The notes beneath the pieces are model-generated. The model was given only the letters and a program-made list of their open reading frames with translations, was not told where the DNA came from and did no database searches. The position numbers were made by a program, and so were the translations under genes. Below, piece after piece: positions 27,350 to 35,160 of a stretch of DNA of 64,000 nt. Positions within the stretch are counted from its first letter, which is position 1, and each line of letters begins with the position of its first letter. The DNA is from an uncultured Caryophanales bacterium (GTDB taxonomy: Bacteria; Bacillota_I; Bacilli_A; RF39; UBA660). The stretch spans positions 1 to 64,000 of the forward strand of contig CAJLIR010000009.1 in the NCBI GenBank assembly GCA_905206805.1, in the 5' to 3' direction.

Positions 27350-27580
27350 ATGATCTAATAGTATTAGAAAAACTATGATATAGGACATGATTATTAGACA
27401 ATTATTTCAAAGAGAGTTATCGTTTGGTGGAAGATAATAAATAATTCTAATAATTACTACCTATTAGTTGCACTCGAAAGAGATTGCCCGAGAGTATCGG
27501 TTATATGAATTAAGTAAAACAAGAGGATGGTACCGTCTTTTATAGACTCCTATATGGTATCATTCTCTTTTTATTTTATA
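27350..27580 (+). ncRNA. T-box leader (threonine) upstream of thrS
   Basis: Stem I closes with CTAATAG (27355-27361) against CTATTAG (27461-27467). It carries the AGAGAG motif (27411-27416), a GGTGGAA distal part and a specifier region AATTACTACC with Thr codons ACT/ACC. A CTCG...CGAG stem follows. The T-box bulge region is AAGAGGATGGTACC (27521-27534). The alternative terminator pairs it with GGTATCATTCTCTT (27556-27569) and T5. Uncharged tRNA-Thr is expected to prevent termination. Confidence 0.85.
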
Positions 27581-27595
27581 AAGGAGATGATAAAT

Positions 27596-27643
27596 ATGAC
27601 GGAAACGGAAGTTAATACGATTGTCTCACTCAAAAGCAAATAA
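27596..27643 (+). CDS. Possible 15-residue peptide between T-box and thrS
   Basis: ATG 27596 follows a very good AAAGGAGATG. The frame encodes MTETEVNTIVSLKSK, including three ACG Thr codons, and ends 18 bases before thrS. It may couple ribosome entry to thrS or be a remnant. No direct evidence of function. Confidence 0.4.
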   Translation: MTETEVNTIVSLKSK

Positions 27644-27661
27644 TAGAAAGAAGGTAAAAAT

Positions 27662-29197
27662 ATGAATAAGAAATGTTGTGAATTACTGAAAGAAGTAATA
27701 AATAAAAATTATAGTAATATAAGACTAGATAATATGTTTTGTAATAATGATGAATTTTATTATGAATTTAAAGCTGATGAACAAGTTAGTGAAAATGATT
27801 TTGAAAAATTAGAAAATGAAATTAGAAAAATTGATAGTAATGTATATGTAAAACTTTTAAGAGTTAGTGGAGTTTATTTTGAAGGAAATGCCAATAATGA
27901 AATGATACAAAGAGTTGTTGGTAAATCATTTGGAAATAAAGAAGAATTAGATAAATACAATGTATTTATTGAAGAAGCAAAAGAAAGAGATCATAGAAAA
28001 ATTGGTCAAGATTTAGATTTATTCTGTTTCTCTGATTATGTAGGTGCTGGACTTCCACTATTTACTCCAAGAGGAACTATTATAATTGATGAATTAAAAA
28101 GAGAAATGGAAAGAGTTTGTAGAAAATATGGATTTGAAAAAGTTAGTTGTCCATCATTAGCAGATATTTCATTATTTGAAACTTCTGGTCATGCTCAAAA
28201 ATTTAATGAAGAATTATTTAGAGTTGAATCTCCAAAAGGACATAAATTTGTTTTAAAACCTGTTCAATGTCCTCATCATACTCAAATATTTGCTTCTAAA
28301 TTAAGAAGTTATAAAGATTTACCAATTAGATATATGGAATCAGATAAACAATATCGTGCAGAACTTCAAGGTGCAGTAGGAAATAGTTTATCAAGAGTAT
28401 ATGCAATAACTGTTGAAGATGGTCATGTATTCTGTACTAGAGAACAAGTAAAACAAGAAATAATTAATATTTGCAATTTAATTAAAGATTTTTATTCAAG
28501 AATGGGATTATGGGAAAATCATTGGATATCATTATCAGTAAGAGATTATGATCATCCTGAAAAATATATTGGAGAAAAATCAGATTGGGATTTATGTGAA
28601 AACTTATTACAAGAAATATCTGATGAACTAGGATTTGAAGCAAAAAGATGTGAGGGAGAAGCAGCACTATATGGACCTAAACTTGATTTTATGTTTAAAG
28701 ATGCTTTAGATAGAGAAATTCAAATACCAACTGTTCAACTAGATTTTGCAACTCCTAAAAGATTTGGTTTATCATATATTGATGAAAATGGAGAAAAACA
28801 AACTCCTGTAATGGTACATAGAGCAGTTCTAGGTTCTTATGAAAGATTTTTAGTATTATTGCTTGAACAATTTAAAGGTGTATTACCAGTATGGCTTTCT
28901 CCAGTTCAAGTGAATATTGTTCCTGTAAATATGAAATATCATGATGAATATTGTCAAAAATTAAAGCAACTTTTAATTGATGAGGATATTAGAGTTAGTT
29001 ATGATGACTCAAAAGAACAAATGGGTAAAAAAATAAGACAAAGTAATGTAATGAAAAATCCATTTACTCTAATCATTGGAGATAATGAAAGAGATAACAA
29101 TTTAATAAGTTATAGAAAGTATGGCAGTGAAGAAACAAGTTCAATGCCTATTGATGAATTTATTAAATTTATGAAAGAAGAAACAAGGAGGAGATAA
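27662..29197 (+). CDS. thrS: Threonyl-tRNA synthetase lacking TGS and editing site
   Basis: A 511-residue enzyme that charges tRNA-Thr. The class II core is complete: the motif region RYMESDKQYRAE, zinc ligands Cys203 (VQCPHH), His255 (VEDGHVF) and His386 (MVHRAVLGSYERF), and the C-terminal anticodon-binding domain (PVQVNIVPV). Usual bacterial enzymes have about 640 residues. Here the N-terminal TGS domain is absent. The editing domain has lost both HxxxH (the aligned stretch reads CCELLKE) and the CxxxH loop, leaving only YYEF and LLRVSGVYFEGN remnants. It therefore should not clear Ser-tRNA-Thr in cis. Regulation is layered: promoter, Thr leader peptide attenuator, T-box. It sits inside the mobile island. 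Target-duplication resistance is one hypothesis. Confidence 0.92.
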   Translation: MNKKCCELLKEVINKNYSNIRLDNMFCNNDEFYYEFKADEQVSENDFEKLENEIRKIDSNVYVKLLRVSGVYFEGNANNEMIQRVVGKSFGNKEELDKYNVFIEEAKERDHRKIGQDLDLFCFSDYVGAGLPLFTPRGTIIIDELKREMERVCRKYGFEKVSCPSLADISLFETSGHAQKFNEELFRVESPKGHKFVLKPVQCPHHTQIFASKLRSYKDLPIRYMESDKQYRAELQGAVGNSLSRVYAITVEDGHVFCTREQVKQEIINICNLIKDFYSRMGLWENHWISLSVRDYDHPEKYIGEKSDWDLCENLLQEISDELGFEAKRCEGEAALYGPKLDFMFKDALDREIQIPTVQLDFATPKRFGLSYIDENGEKQTPVMVHRAVLGSYERFLVLLLEQFKGVLPVWLSPVQVNIVPVNMKYHDEYCQKLKQLLIDEDIRVSYDDSKEQMGKKIRQSNVMKNPFTLIIGDNERDNNLISYRKYGSEETSSMPIDEFIKFMKEETRRR

Positions 29198-29198
29198 T

Positions 29199-29564
29199 AT
29201 GGACTATATTATTGAGAATATGAATGAAGATAATGTTGAATCCTATGCAAGAGTTAATGCATTATCTTGGAAACAATCATATAAAGGAATTGTTAACGAA
29301 GATTTTCTAGAATTAATAAATACTGAACATGAAATACAAACAGCAATATCTAATTTAAAAAATGGATTAAATGATGGTAGCAGAAGATTTTTATTAAAAT
29401 ATAATAATGAATATGTTGGTGTATTAAGAGTACGAGAAACTAAATATGATAATTATCGTCAATGTGGAGAACTTGGAGCATTATATTTATTAGATAGTGT
29501 TAAAGGAAAAGGATTTGGTAAAGTATTATTTAATAAAGCGATTAATGAATTAAAAAGTATGTGA
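29199..29564 (+). pseudogene. GNAT acetyltransferase, broken by in-frame TGA
   Basis: The N-terminal 121 residues of a GNAT protein (ARVNALSWKQSYKGIV, LGALYLLDSVKGKGFGKVLF with the acetyl-CoA loop). An in-frame TGA at 29562-29564 ends it. The same frame then resumes with HDKMIIGCLSENPSNEFYKQMGGKF, the normal GNAT C-terminus, up to about 29700, where it runs into a relaxase. AGGAGG lies upstream. So the gene is both nonsense-mutated and fused. Confidence 0.8.
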
Positions 29565-29573
29565 CACGATAAA

Positions 29574-30542
29574 ATGATTATCGGGTGTCTTTCTGAAAAT
29601 CCATCAAATGAATTTTATAAGCAAATGGGTGGAAAATTCGTTGATACTAATCCATTAACTTTACCTAACGGACAAGAATTAATTGAAAACTTATATTATT
29701 ATGATGAAACTAGCCCACATTTACATATTGTTGGTGTTCCAATTAAATATAAAAATAAAAATGGCATGGAAAAACAAGTTGGTAAATCTGATGTATTTAC
29801 TAAAGAATCTTTAATAAGTTTACAAGATAAAATGAGAATTTTATGTATTGAAGAGTTTAATCAAGTATATAGTTTAGATTCTACTTTAAAGAAAAAACAA
29901 AAAGGTAGAAATAGAGATATTCATGTGTCCGATATGGATAACTATATTGAGATGAAGAAACAAATTGAAAAGAATACAGAAAATTTAAAACAAGCAAACA
30001 AAAAATCTAATGAATTAAAGAACAATTCAAAAGATATAAAAGATAAAATTGATAAATTAAAAATATCTAAACTTAATAAAGATAATTATATTTTATCAAA
30101 AGAAGATAAGGATTCCTTTATCGACTTTATCAATCAAGTAGATAATACTAGTAGAGAATATGATAAAATACAAACTCTATCCAATACACTAGTTAATGCT
30201 CACGAACAATTAAAAGATAAGAATAATAAGATTAAAACTCTAACTGAAAATAATGAAGCACTTAATCTAAGAGTTAAGGCCTTAAATAATACAATTAAAG
30301 AAAAAGACAACGAAATATCATTTCTAAAATCAAAAATAAGTGATTTAAAGAATACTCTTGAATACTGGAAAAATAAATTTAGTAAATTAATATCTTTCTT
30401 ACATGATAAACTTCATAGTTGGTATGACAAAGACGATAAATATATTGATGTAGTTAATGAAATGTATGGAGATAATGTTTTAGATGATGATGACATTGAT
30501 GATTTAGATTTAAATAAAGAAAAAGATGATTTTGAAAGATAA
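29574..30542 (+). pseudogene. Chimeric frame: GNAT tail fused to truncated MobV relaxase (copy 2)
   Basis: The first 42 residues are the tail of the preceding GNAT gene. From YYYDETSPHLHIVGVP on, it is a relaxase closely similar to the intact one (PKQVGKSDVFTK region and a long coiled coil), but its N-terminal 165 residues are missing. The junction lies in about 14 bases (ATTATGATGAAACT) that also occur in the intact relaxase gene at 23446-23459, which suggests deletion or recombination at microhomology. The relaxase half lacks its catalytic N-terminus, so it is probably inactive. Confidence 0.8.
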
Positions 30543-30610
30543 ATTAAAAATTTATTAATTAATAATCGGATATTAGTGATATAATAAATAATTAAAAGGA
30601 GATGATATAA

Positions 30611-31537
30611 ATGTTGAATTCAGAAGATTTAAGTAAATACATTAATGCTTTGTTGAGTAAATCTGAAGAGGCATATCTAATGTCAATTGAAATCATTAAT
30701 AAGCCTACTATTAATTATAGAACTGAAGGATTTTGTTTCTTTATATGTAATGCTTGGGAATTATTACTTAAAGCATATTTAATAAATAAAGCAAAAGATA
30801 TAAATGTAATTAATTACAAAGATGATTCAAATAGAACAATAGGTTTAGATGAATGTGTTGAAAGAGTATTTACTAGTACAACAGATAAGACTAAAACTAA
30901 TATTTCATTTATAAGAAATATTAGAAATAAATCAACTCATTTAATTTTACCTGAATTTGACTTTGTATTGGCTCCAGCTTTTCAAAGGTGTTTAACAAAT
31001 TATAATAAGTTCTTTAAAAAACAATTTCCAAATTATAATTTAAATGAAAAAGTTACACCTTATATAACATTAGTAAATCCTGGAGATAACCAAAATGTAT
31101 CTTCATTAGTACTTAATCCGGCAAATCTAGTATTATTTGATAAATTAAAAAATGAAATAGATACAGACGAAAATTTGGTACAAACGTTAAAACTCGTTTC
31201 AACAAAAAAAGAATCAGACGCAGATTTAAAATATACTATTGTAAAAGATGGTGGTGAAAGTGCAAAAATAATTAATGTTCCAAAGGATATAGACAAAACT
31301 CATCCATATAAAACAAAAGAAATAATTAATAAGATAAGTGAAACAATAGAATTAACTTTAGGGCCAAATCATGGATTTACATCAAATAAATTTCATGATA
31401 TATGTAAAAGAAAGAATATTAAAACTAATCAAGATTATTGCTATCAATTGAAATATTACAATACAAATATAAATATGTATAGTGATTTAGCAATAGAATA
31501 TATTAGTCAAGTTTACATTGATGAAAATAAAAAATAA
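30611..31537 (+). CDS. DUF3644 protein with HEPN-type R-x4-H motif
   Basis: A 308-residue protein. The N-terminal half resembles DUF3644, placed in the HEPN superfamily in published analyses, with FFICNAWELLLKAYLI and the candidate RNase motif RNKSTH (R-x4-H) in RNIRNKSTHLILPEF. The C-terminal half has a putative wHTH-like end (KTKEIINKISETIELTLG, HDICKRKNIKTNQDY). HEPN proteins often cut RNA in toxin or phage-defence systems. AAAAGGAGATG precedes the ATG. A structured small RNA with its own promoter follows within 45 bases. Confidence 0.75.
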   Translation: MLNSEDLSKYINALLSKSEEAYLMSIEIINKPTINYRTEGFCFFICNAWELLLKAYLINKAKDINVINYKDDSNRTIGLDECVERVFTSTTDKTKTNISFIRNIRNKSTHLILPEFDFVLAPAFQRCLTNYNKFFKKQFPNYNLNEKVTPYITLVNPGDNQNVSSLVLNPANLVLFDKLKNEIDTDENLVQTLKLVSTKKESDADLKYTIVKDGGESAKIINVPKDIDKTHPYKTKEIINKISETIELTLGPNHGFTSNKFHDICKRKNIKTNQDYCYQLKYYNTNINMYSDLAIEYISQVYIDENKK

Positions 31538-31579
31538 AAAAATGATGAATAATTTATAATAATATGATATAATATATTT

Positions 31580-31683
31580 GTAGATGGGATACTTGTGAAG
31601 GATTAACGATGTGTTGGCAATGCCAGTAAGCATATTTTATATGTGAGCATTCATCTCGCCTGGGGTATTCCATCATTTTTTTG
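31580..31683 (+). ncRNA. Structured small RNA of unknown class after the DUF3644 gene
   Basis: An extended -10 (TGATATAAT, 31565-31573) precedes an RNA of about 100 bases closed by GATGGGATAC (31583-31592) with GTATTCCATC (31665-31674) and ended by T7. Inside are TGGC/GCCA and CATAT/ATATG hairpins. Overall layout (outer stem next to the T-run, two inner hairpins, GGGG before the closing strand) is like the RNA beside the DUF3800 gene. It ends just before the gltX promoter. Confidence 0.65.
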
Positions 31684-31691
31684 TGCTCTAT

Positions 31692-31720
31692 TTGACATTT
31701 TATTTAAAAAGTTTTATAAT
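31692..31720 (+). promoter_or_regulatory. Sigma-A promoter of gltX
   Basis: A perfect consensus: TTGACA (31692-31697), 17 bases, TATAAT (31715-31720). Confidence 0.85.
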
Positions 31721-31726
31721 CTACTT

Positions 31727-31960
31727 ATATTTTTGAAAGCAGTGAAGAAGAAGAGTAAAATATTTTCAATGCCTAGAGAGTTAATGTTTGGTGTAAATTA
31801 ACGATTGAAATATTTGAATGAAGCTTTGGAGCAGAATAATGTATACAAGTTATTCCGTTAATCGCGTTAAGATATAGAGATGTATAGTTATTTTAATTAA
31901 CTATATAATTAAGGTGGTACCACGATAGATTCGTCCTTATTGGATGAGTCTATTTTTTAT
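31727..31960 (+). ncRNA. T-box leader (glutamate) upstream of gltX
   Basis: Stem I closes with AAAGC/GCTTT, holds AGAGAG (31775-31780) and a TTAAT...GGTG...ATTAA top. The specifier region GAATGAAGC offers GAA (Glu). The T-box sequence is AAGGTGGTACCACG (31911-31924). The terminator is ATAGATTCGTCC / GGATGAGTCTAT followed by T6. It senses uncharged tRNA-Glu; a tRNA-Glu(TTC) gene lies at 14864 in this window. Confidence 0.9.
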
Positions 31961-31981
31961 TTGAGAAAGGAAATGATTAAA

Positions 31982-33613
31982 ATGAATTATAATGATTTAG
32001 CCAATTTATTATACCCCGATGTTACAAAAACAATAGATGATTTAGAAAAGATGTATCCTGAAAGAAATCTACCCGAAGGAGCTCAAGTTATGAGATTTGC
32101 ACCAAGTCCAACAGGTAGAATGCATTTAGGCAATTTATATGCTTCTTTTATTCCAGAGGTTATATCAAATCAAACTAATGGTGTATTTATTGTTAGAATG
32201 GAAGATACTGACCAAAAAAGAGAAATAGAAAATGGTGTTGAACTAGGAATAAACGATTTAGAACATTATAACTATAAAGTAGATGAACACCCTATTAAAG
32301 GTGGAAAATATGGGCCTTATATTCAATCGCAGAGAGTTGATATATATCATATAGTTGCTAAATACCTTGTTTCTATTGGTAGAGCTTATCCATGTTTTTG
32401 CTCTGAAGAAGATTTAGATGACATGAGAAAAATTCAAGAATCAAGAAAAGATAGGATTGGTTATTATGGGCATTATGCAAAATGTCGTAATTTAACATAT
32501 GATGAAATAAAAGAGCATATTGATAAAGGTGATAAATGGGTATTAAGATTAAAATCTAATGGAAACTTCAATAATCAAATAATATTTAAAGATTTAGTAA
32601 AAGGAACAATAAAACTCCCAGATAATGATTTAGATCAAGTACTAGTTAAATCAGATGGTATTCCACCTTATGCATTTGCTCATGTATGTGATGACCATTT
32701 TATGAGAGTTACAATTGTTACAAGAGATGATTCTTATATTTCTTCTATTCCTTACCATTTAGAATTATGGAAAGCTTGTGGATTTGAACAACCTAAATTT
32801 GCACACCTTTTACCATTAAATATAAAAGATGGTGATTCAGTTAGAAAAATAAGTAAAAGAAAGGATCCAGAGGCAGCTGCAATATACTATCATGAAAAAG
32901 GTGTTCCAGTTGAAGCAATAAAATTATATTTTGCGACTTTAATGAATTCTAATTTTGATAGTTGGTATTTACAAAATCCAACTAAATCTTATAGAGATTT
33001 TGAATTCTCATTTAGTAAGATGAGTAAAAATGGTGCTCTATTTGATTTAGATAAAATAATAAATATATCTAGAAACTATATTTCGAAATTATCTGCAACT
33101 GAAGTATACGATAATTTATTACAATGGGCTTTAGAGTTTGATAAACCTTTTGCCGAATTAATAACTAAATATAAACAATATACTATTGATATTTTAAACA
33201 TTGAAAGAGAACAAAAGAAACCTAGAAAAGATTTTAGTTGTTATTCTGAAATAAAATCATATATATGGTATATGTATAATGAATTGTTTAGTAACTTTGA
33301 ATATGAATGGCAAAATATAAAAGATATAAATGAGATTAAAACTATTCTAATTGATTATATTAATAATTATTATGATATATCTGATAACAAAGATACTTGG
33401 TTTAATAAAATGAAAGAATTGTCTGATAAGTATGAATATTGCTCAGATGTGAAAATGTATAAAGAGAATCCTGATAACTATAAAGGAAGTATTATTGATA
33501 TAAGTATGATTATACGAGTTGCATTGACAGGCAAATCTATGACACCAGATTTATATGAAATAATGAAATTATTAGGAATAGAAAATATTAAAAATAGAAT
33601 AAATTTATTATAA
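31982..33613 (+). CDS. gltX: Glutamyl-tRNA synthetase
   Basis: A 543-residue class I synthetase. FAPSPTGRMHLGNL is the HIGH region and RKISKRKD the KMSKS region. A zinc-knuckle-like CFCSEED ... HYAKC lies between the Rossmann halves. The C-terminal helical anticodon part is longer than in the 480-residue enzymes, like the long GluRS type of Clostridia. I start it at ATG 31982, ten bases after AAGGA; ATG 31973 is too close. It is controlled by a Glu T-box. Its place among mobile-element remnants is unusual for an essential gene: it may be a second copy or a trapped chromosomal one. Confidence 0.92.
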   Translation: MNYNDLANLLYPDVTKTIDDLEKMYPERNLPEGAQVMRFAPSPTGRMHLGNLYASFIPEVISNQTNGVFIVRMEDTDQKREIENGVELGINDLEHYNYKVDEHPIKGGKYGPYIQSQRVDIYHIVAKYLVSIGRAYPCFCSEEDLDDMRKIQESRKDRIGYYGHYAKCRNLTYDEIKEHIDKGDKWVLRLKSNGNFNNQIIFKDLVKGTIKLPDNDLDQVLVKSDGIPPYAFAHVCDDHFMRVTIVTRDDSYISSIPYHLELWKACGFEQPKFAHLLPLNIKDGDSVRKISKRKDPEAAAIYYHEKGVPVEAIKLYFATLMNSNFDSWYLQNPTKSYRDFEFSFSKMSKNGALFDLDKIINISRNYISKLSATEVYDNLLQWALEFDKPFAELITKYKQYTIDILNIEREQKKPRKDFSCYSEIKSYIWYMYNELFSNFEYEWQNIKDINEIKTILIDYINNYYDISDNKDTWFNKMKELSDKYEYCSDVKMYKENPDNYKGSIIDISMIIRVALTGKSMTPDLYEIMKLLGIENIKNRINLL

Positions 33614-33652
33614 AGTATTTTATTAATTAATAATTTATGGTATTATTATTTT

Positions 33653-33778
33653 AGTGATTAGTTGTTTATCAACTATTCCTGAGGTTTCGGATATACTATC
33701 CCATCGTACCATAAGGAAATCTGCTCGAACTTTTCGATCTTTAATAAATAACTAATTCAGAAATGGGTTAGTTTTTTT
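33653..33778 (+). ncRNA. Structured RNA of the ...ACCA family (copy A)
   Basis: An extended -10 (TGGTATTAT) precedes AGTTG/CAACT and GGATA/TATCC hairpins. TTCCT (33676-33680) can pair with AGGAA (33714-33718), enclosing AGGTTT and CGTACCATA. It then continues into the left-end repeat (CTGCTCGAACTTTTCGA) and a T7 terminator. Copy B at 35785 keeps the three helices with compensatory changes. Confidence 0.55.
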
Positions 33779-33881
33779 GTGTTTAAGAAACTATCCTAGA
33801 AAGAAAGAATTGTATTATGGTAAATATTATTAAAGAAGAATTACCTATTGAAGAAGTGTTAAAAAGAAAGTTAGAACTAAT
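33721..33881 (+). repeat. Left-end repeat copy 2
   Basis: Nearly identical to 20248-20398: CTGCTCGAACTTTTCGA, ACTAATTCAGAAATGG, TTAGTTTTTTTGTG and the start of the small element gene. Confidence 0.75.
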
Positions 33882-33897
33882 GTTAGAGTCAATATAA
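33817..33897 (+). pseudogene. Remnant of the small element gene
   Basis: ATG 33817 opens MVNIIKEELPIEE, identical to the start of the intact gene, but the frame stops after 26 codons. Deleted or degraded. Confidence 0.7.
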
Positions 33898-34000
33898 AAA
33901 TGTAGAAAAAGTTGAAAATAAAAATGTAGGAAAAGTGTAATTATATTTGTATAGATTTAGGTATATCAGAATCCATTTTTATTTTATCTTTCAATCTATA

Positions 34001-34171
34001 GATAAATTTGATAAATTAATATCATTCTTATATAGTAAACTTCATAATTAATATGATAAAAATGATAAATATATTGATGTTGTTAATGATATGTATGAAG
34101 ATAAAGTTTTATATGATGATGACATTAAAGATTTAAAATTAAACAAAGAAAAAGATGGCTTTGAGAGATAA
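34001..34171 (+). pseudogene. C-terminal remnant of a third MobV relaxase
   Basis: Read in frame, 34001-34171 gives DKFDKLISFLYSKLHN, a TAA stop, then YDKNDKYIDVVNDMYEDK and KEKDGFER before the natural stop. This matches the last 56 residues of relaxase copy 2, with the Trp codon replaced by TAA. The bulk of the gene and the recombinase that should precede it are gone. Nothing else is seen in 33900-34000. Confidence 0.8.
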
Positions 34172-34186
34172 ACTCATTACCATCTT

Positions 34187-34528
34187 TTATAATAATTCAA
34201 TTCTAATTCCCAAAACACCATATTGTTCTTGTTTTTCTTTTGTATAAAATTGTTCAAGAACACCAATTAATTCTTCTTTTGTCATAGATTTATCAGATAA
34301 AATAGAAATATCAAAATCTTTAAACATATCTTCAAAAGAATTATATCTTAATAAACCAGTAACCTTAGCATTAAATGACTCATTCAAATCAGGTTCTTTT
34401 AAAAATTTGATAGTATCTCCAATTTTAATTTGTTGTCTTTTTTCATCGAAAAGTCTAATTTCGATTCTTTTTGTACCATTAAGTATAAAATTATAATACT
34501 CAGGTTGTAATTTCATTTCATGTTCCAT
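34187..34528 (-). CDS. ASCH domain protein
   Basis: A 113-residue ASCH (PUA-like) protein. It has LQPEYYNFILNGTKRIEIRLFDEKR, the characteristic G-x-K-x-x-E-x-R pattern, and IKIGDTIKF. ASCH proteins are thought to bind RNA or modified nucleosides, and some act as nucleoside amidohydrolases. AAGGAAG precedes ATG 34528. It starts one base after the stop of the upstream ASCH-type gene, so the two were one operon. Confidence 0.85.
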   Translation of the reverse strand: MEHEMKLQPEYYNFILNGTKRIEIRLFDEKRQQIKIGDTIKFLKEPDLNESFNAKVTGLLRYNSFEDMFKDFDISILSDKSMTKEELIGVLEQFYTKEKQEQYGVLGIRIELL

Positions 34529-34529
34529 A

Positions 34530-35069
34530 TTATTTTCTTCCTTTCATTCTAGCTTTTTGCAATATCGTTTGCTTTGTTTTACTAGGATTATCACATAAAT
34601 TGCCATCTAAGCTAAATGCTTCATCCCATTCTTTAATAACCTCATATAATGGATCATTATCATAAATAAATTTGATGTATTGTGGCATATCAGCATTTTT
34701 TGAAATGCTTCTCATATCTCTTAATGTTAAATATTCTTCAAATTCGGTGACATCATACAAATGAAGAGCAAAACAATTCGGATTATTTTTTCCGTAATAT
34801 TCAACAATTTCATGACCATCATGCCTTTTGTCATATCCTGTTGCTCTTAATATTTCATCTGTATTTCCATTTAAAATATCACTTACTTTAAAATATCCAA
34901 TAATTGCCTTATCTTCTTTTGCAGAATATACATAAATTTTTTTATTAAGCAATTCATCTCCTAATGGTGATTTTCTAAATTCATAAAGTTTAGTTTCATC
35001 AAATATTTATCTTGCATAATATGTCATTATTGAAATAATAGCAATTCTATTTCTACGATTTTTATCCAT
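34530..35069 (-). pseudogene. ASCH/PUA-like gene split by a nonsense codon
   Basis: A ribosome site AGGAGAGG precedes ATG 35069 (MDKNRRNRIAIISIMTYYAR), and the same frame continues, after TAA at 35009-35007, with IFDETKLYEFRKSPLGDELL and YVYSAKEDKAIIGYFKVSDI. Joined, this is a typical ASCH-like protein with the YEFRK motif; an AAA-to-TAA change has interrupted it. The downstream part (34530-34952, possible TTG start) is open for 140 residues and could still be made by reinitiation, but without the YEFRK segment. Confidence 0.75.
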
Positions 35070-35103
35070 TTCATCCTCTCCTGTGAAAGCATTGTATCAT
35101 AAA

Positions 35104-35132
35104 TTGACAAATATAGCAAAAAGTGGTACTAT
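35104..35132 (+). promoter_or_regulatory. Promoter of the GNAT gene, overlapping a divergent promoter
   Basis: Plus strand: TTGACA (35104-35109), 17 bases, TACTAT (35127-35132). On the minus strand TTGCTA, 17 bases, TACAAT in the same region fits the ASCH operon, so the two promoters overlap. Confidence 0.7.
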
Positions 35133-35160
35133 AAATGGCAATTTTAAGGTGAGAAATGGA

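Noticed and set aside
29562..29564. TGA in the GNAT frame read as Trp (mycoplasma code 4)
   Set aside because: TGA serves as a genuine stop elsewhere (nfeD, 11047-11049), and conserved Trp positions are TGG throughout.
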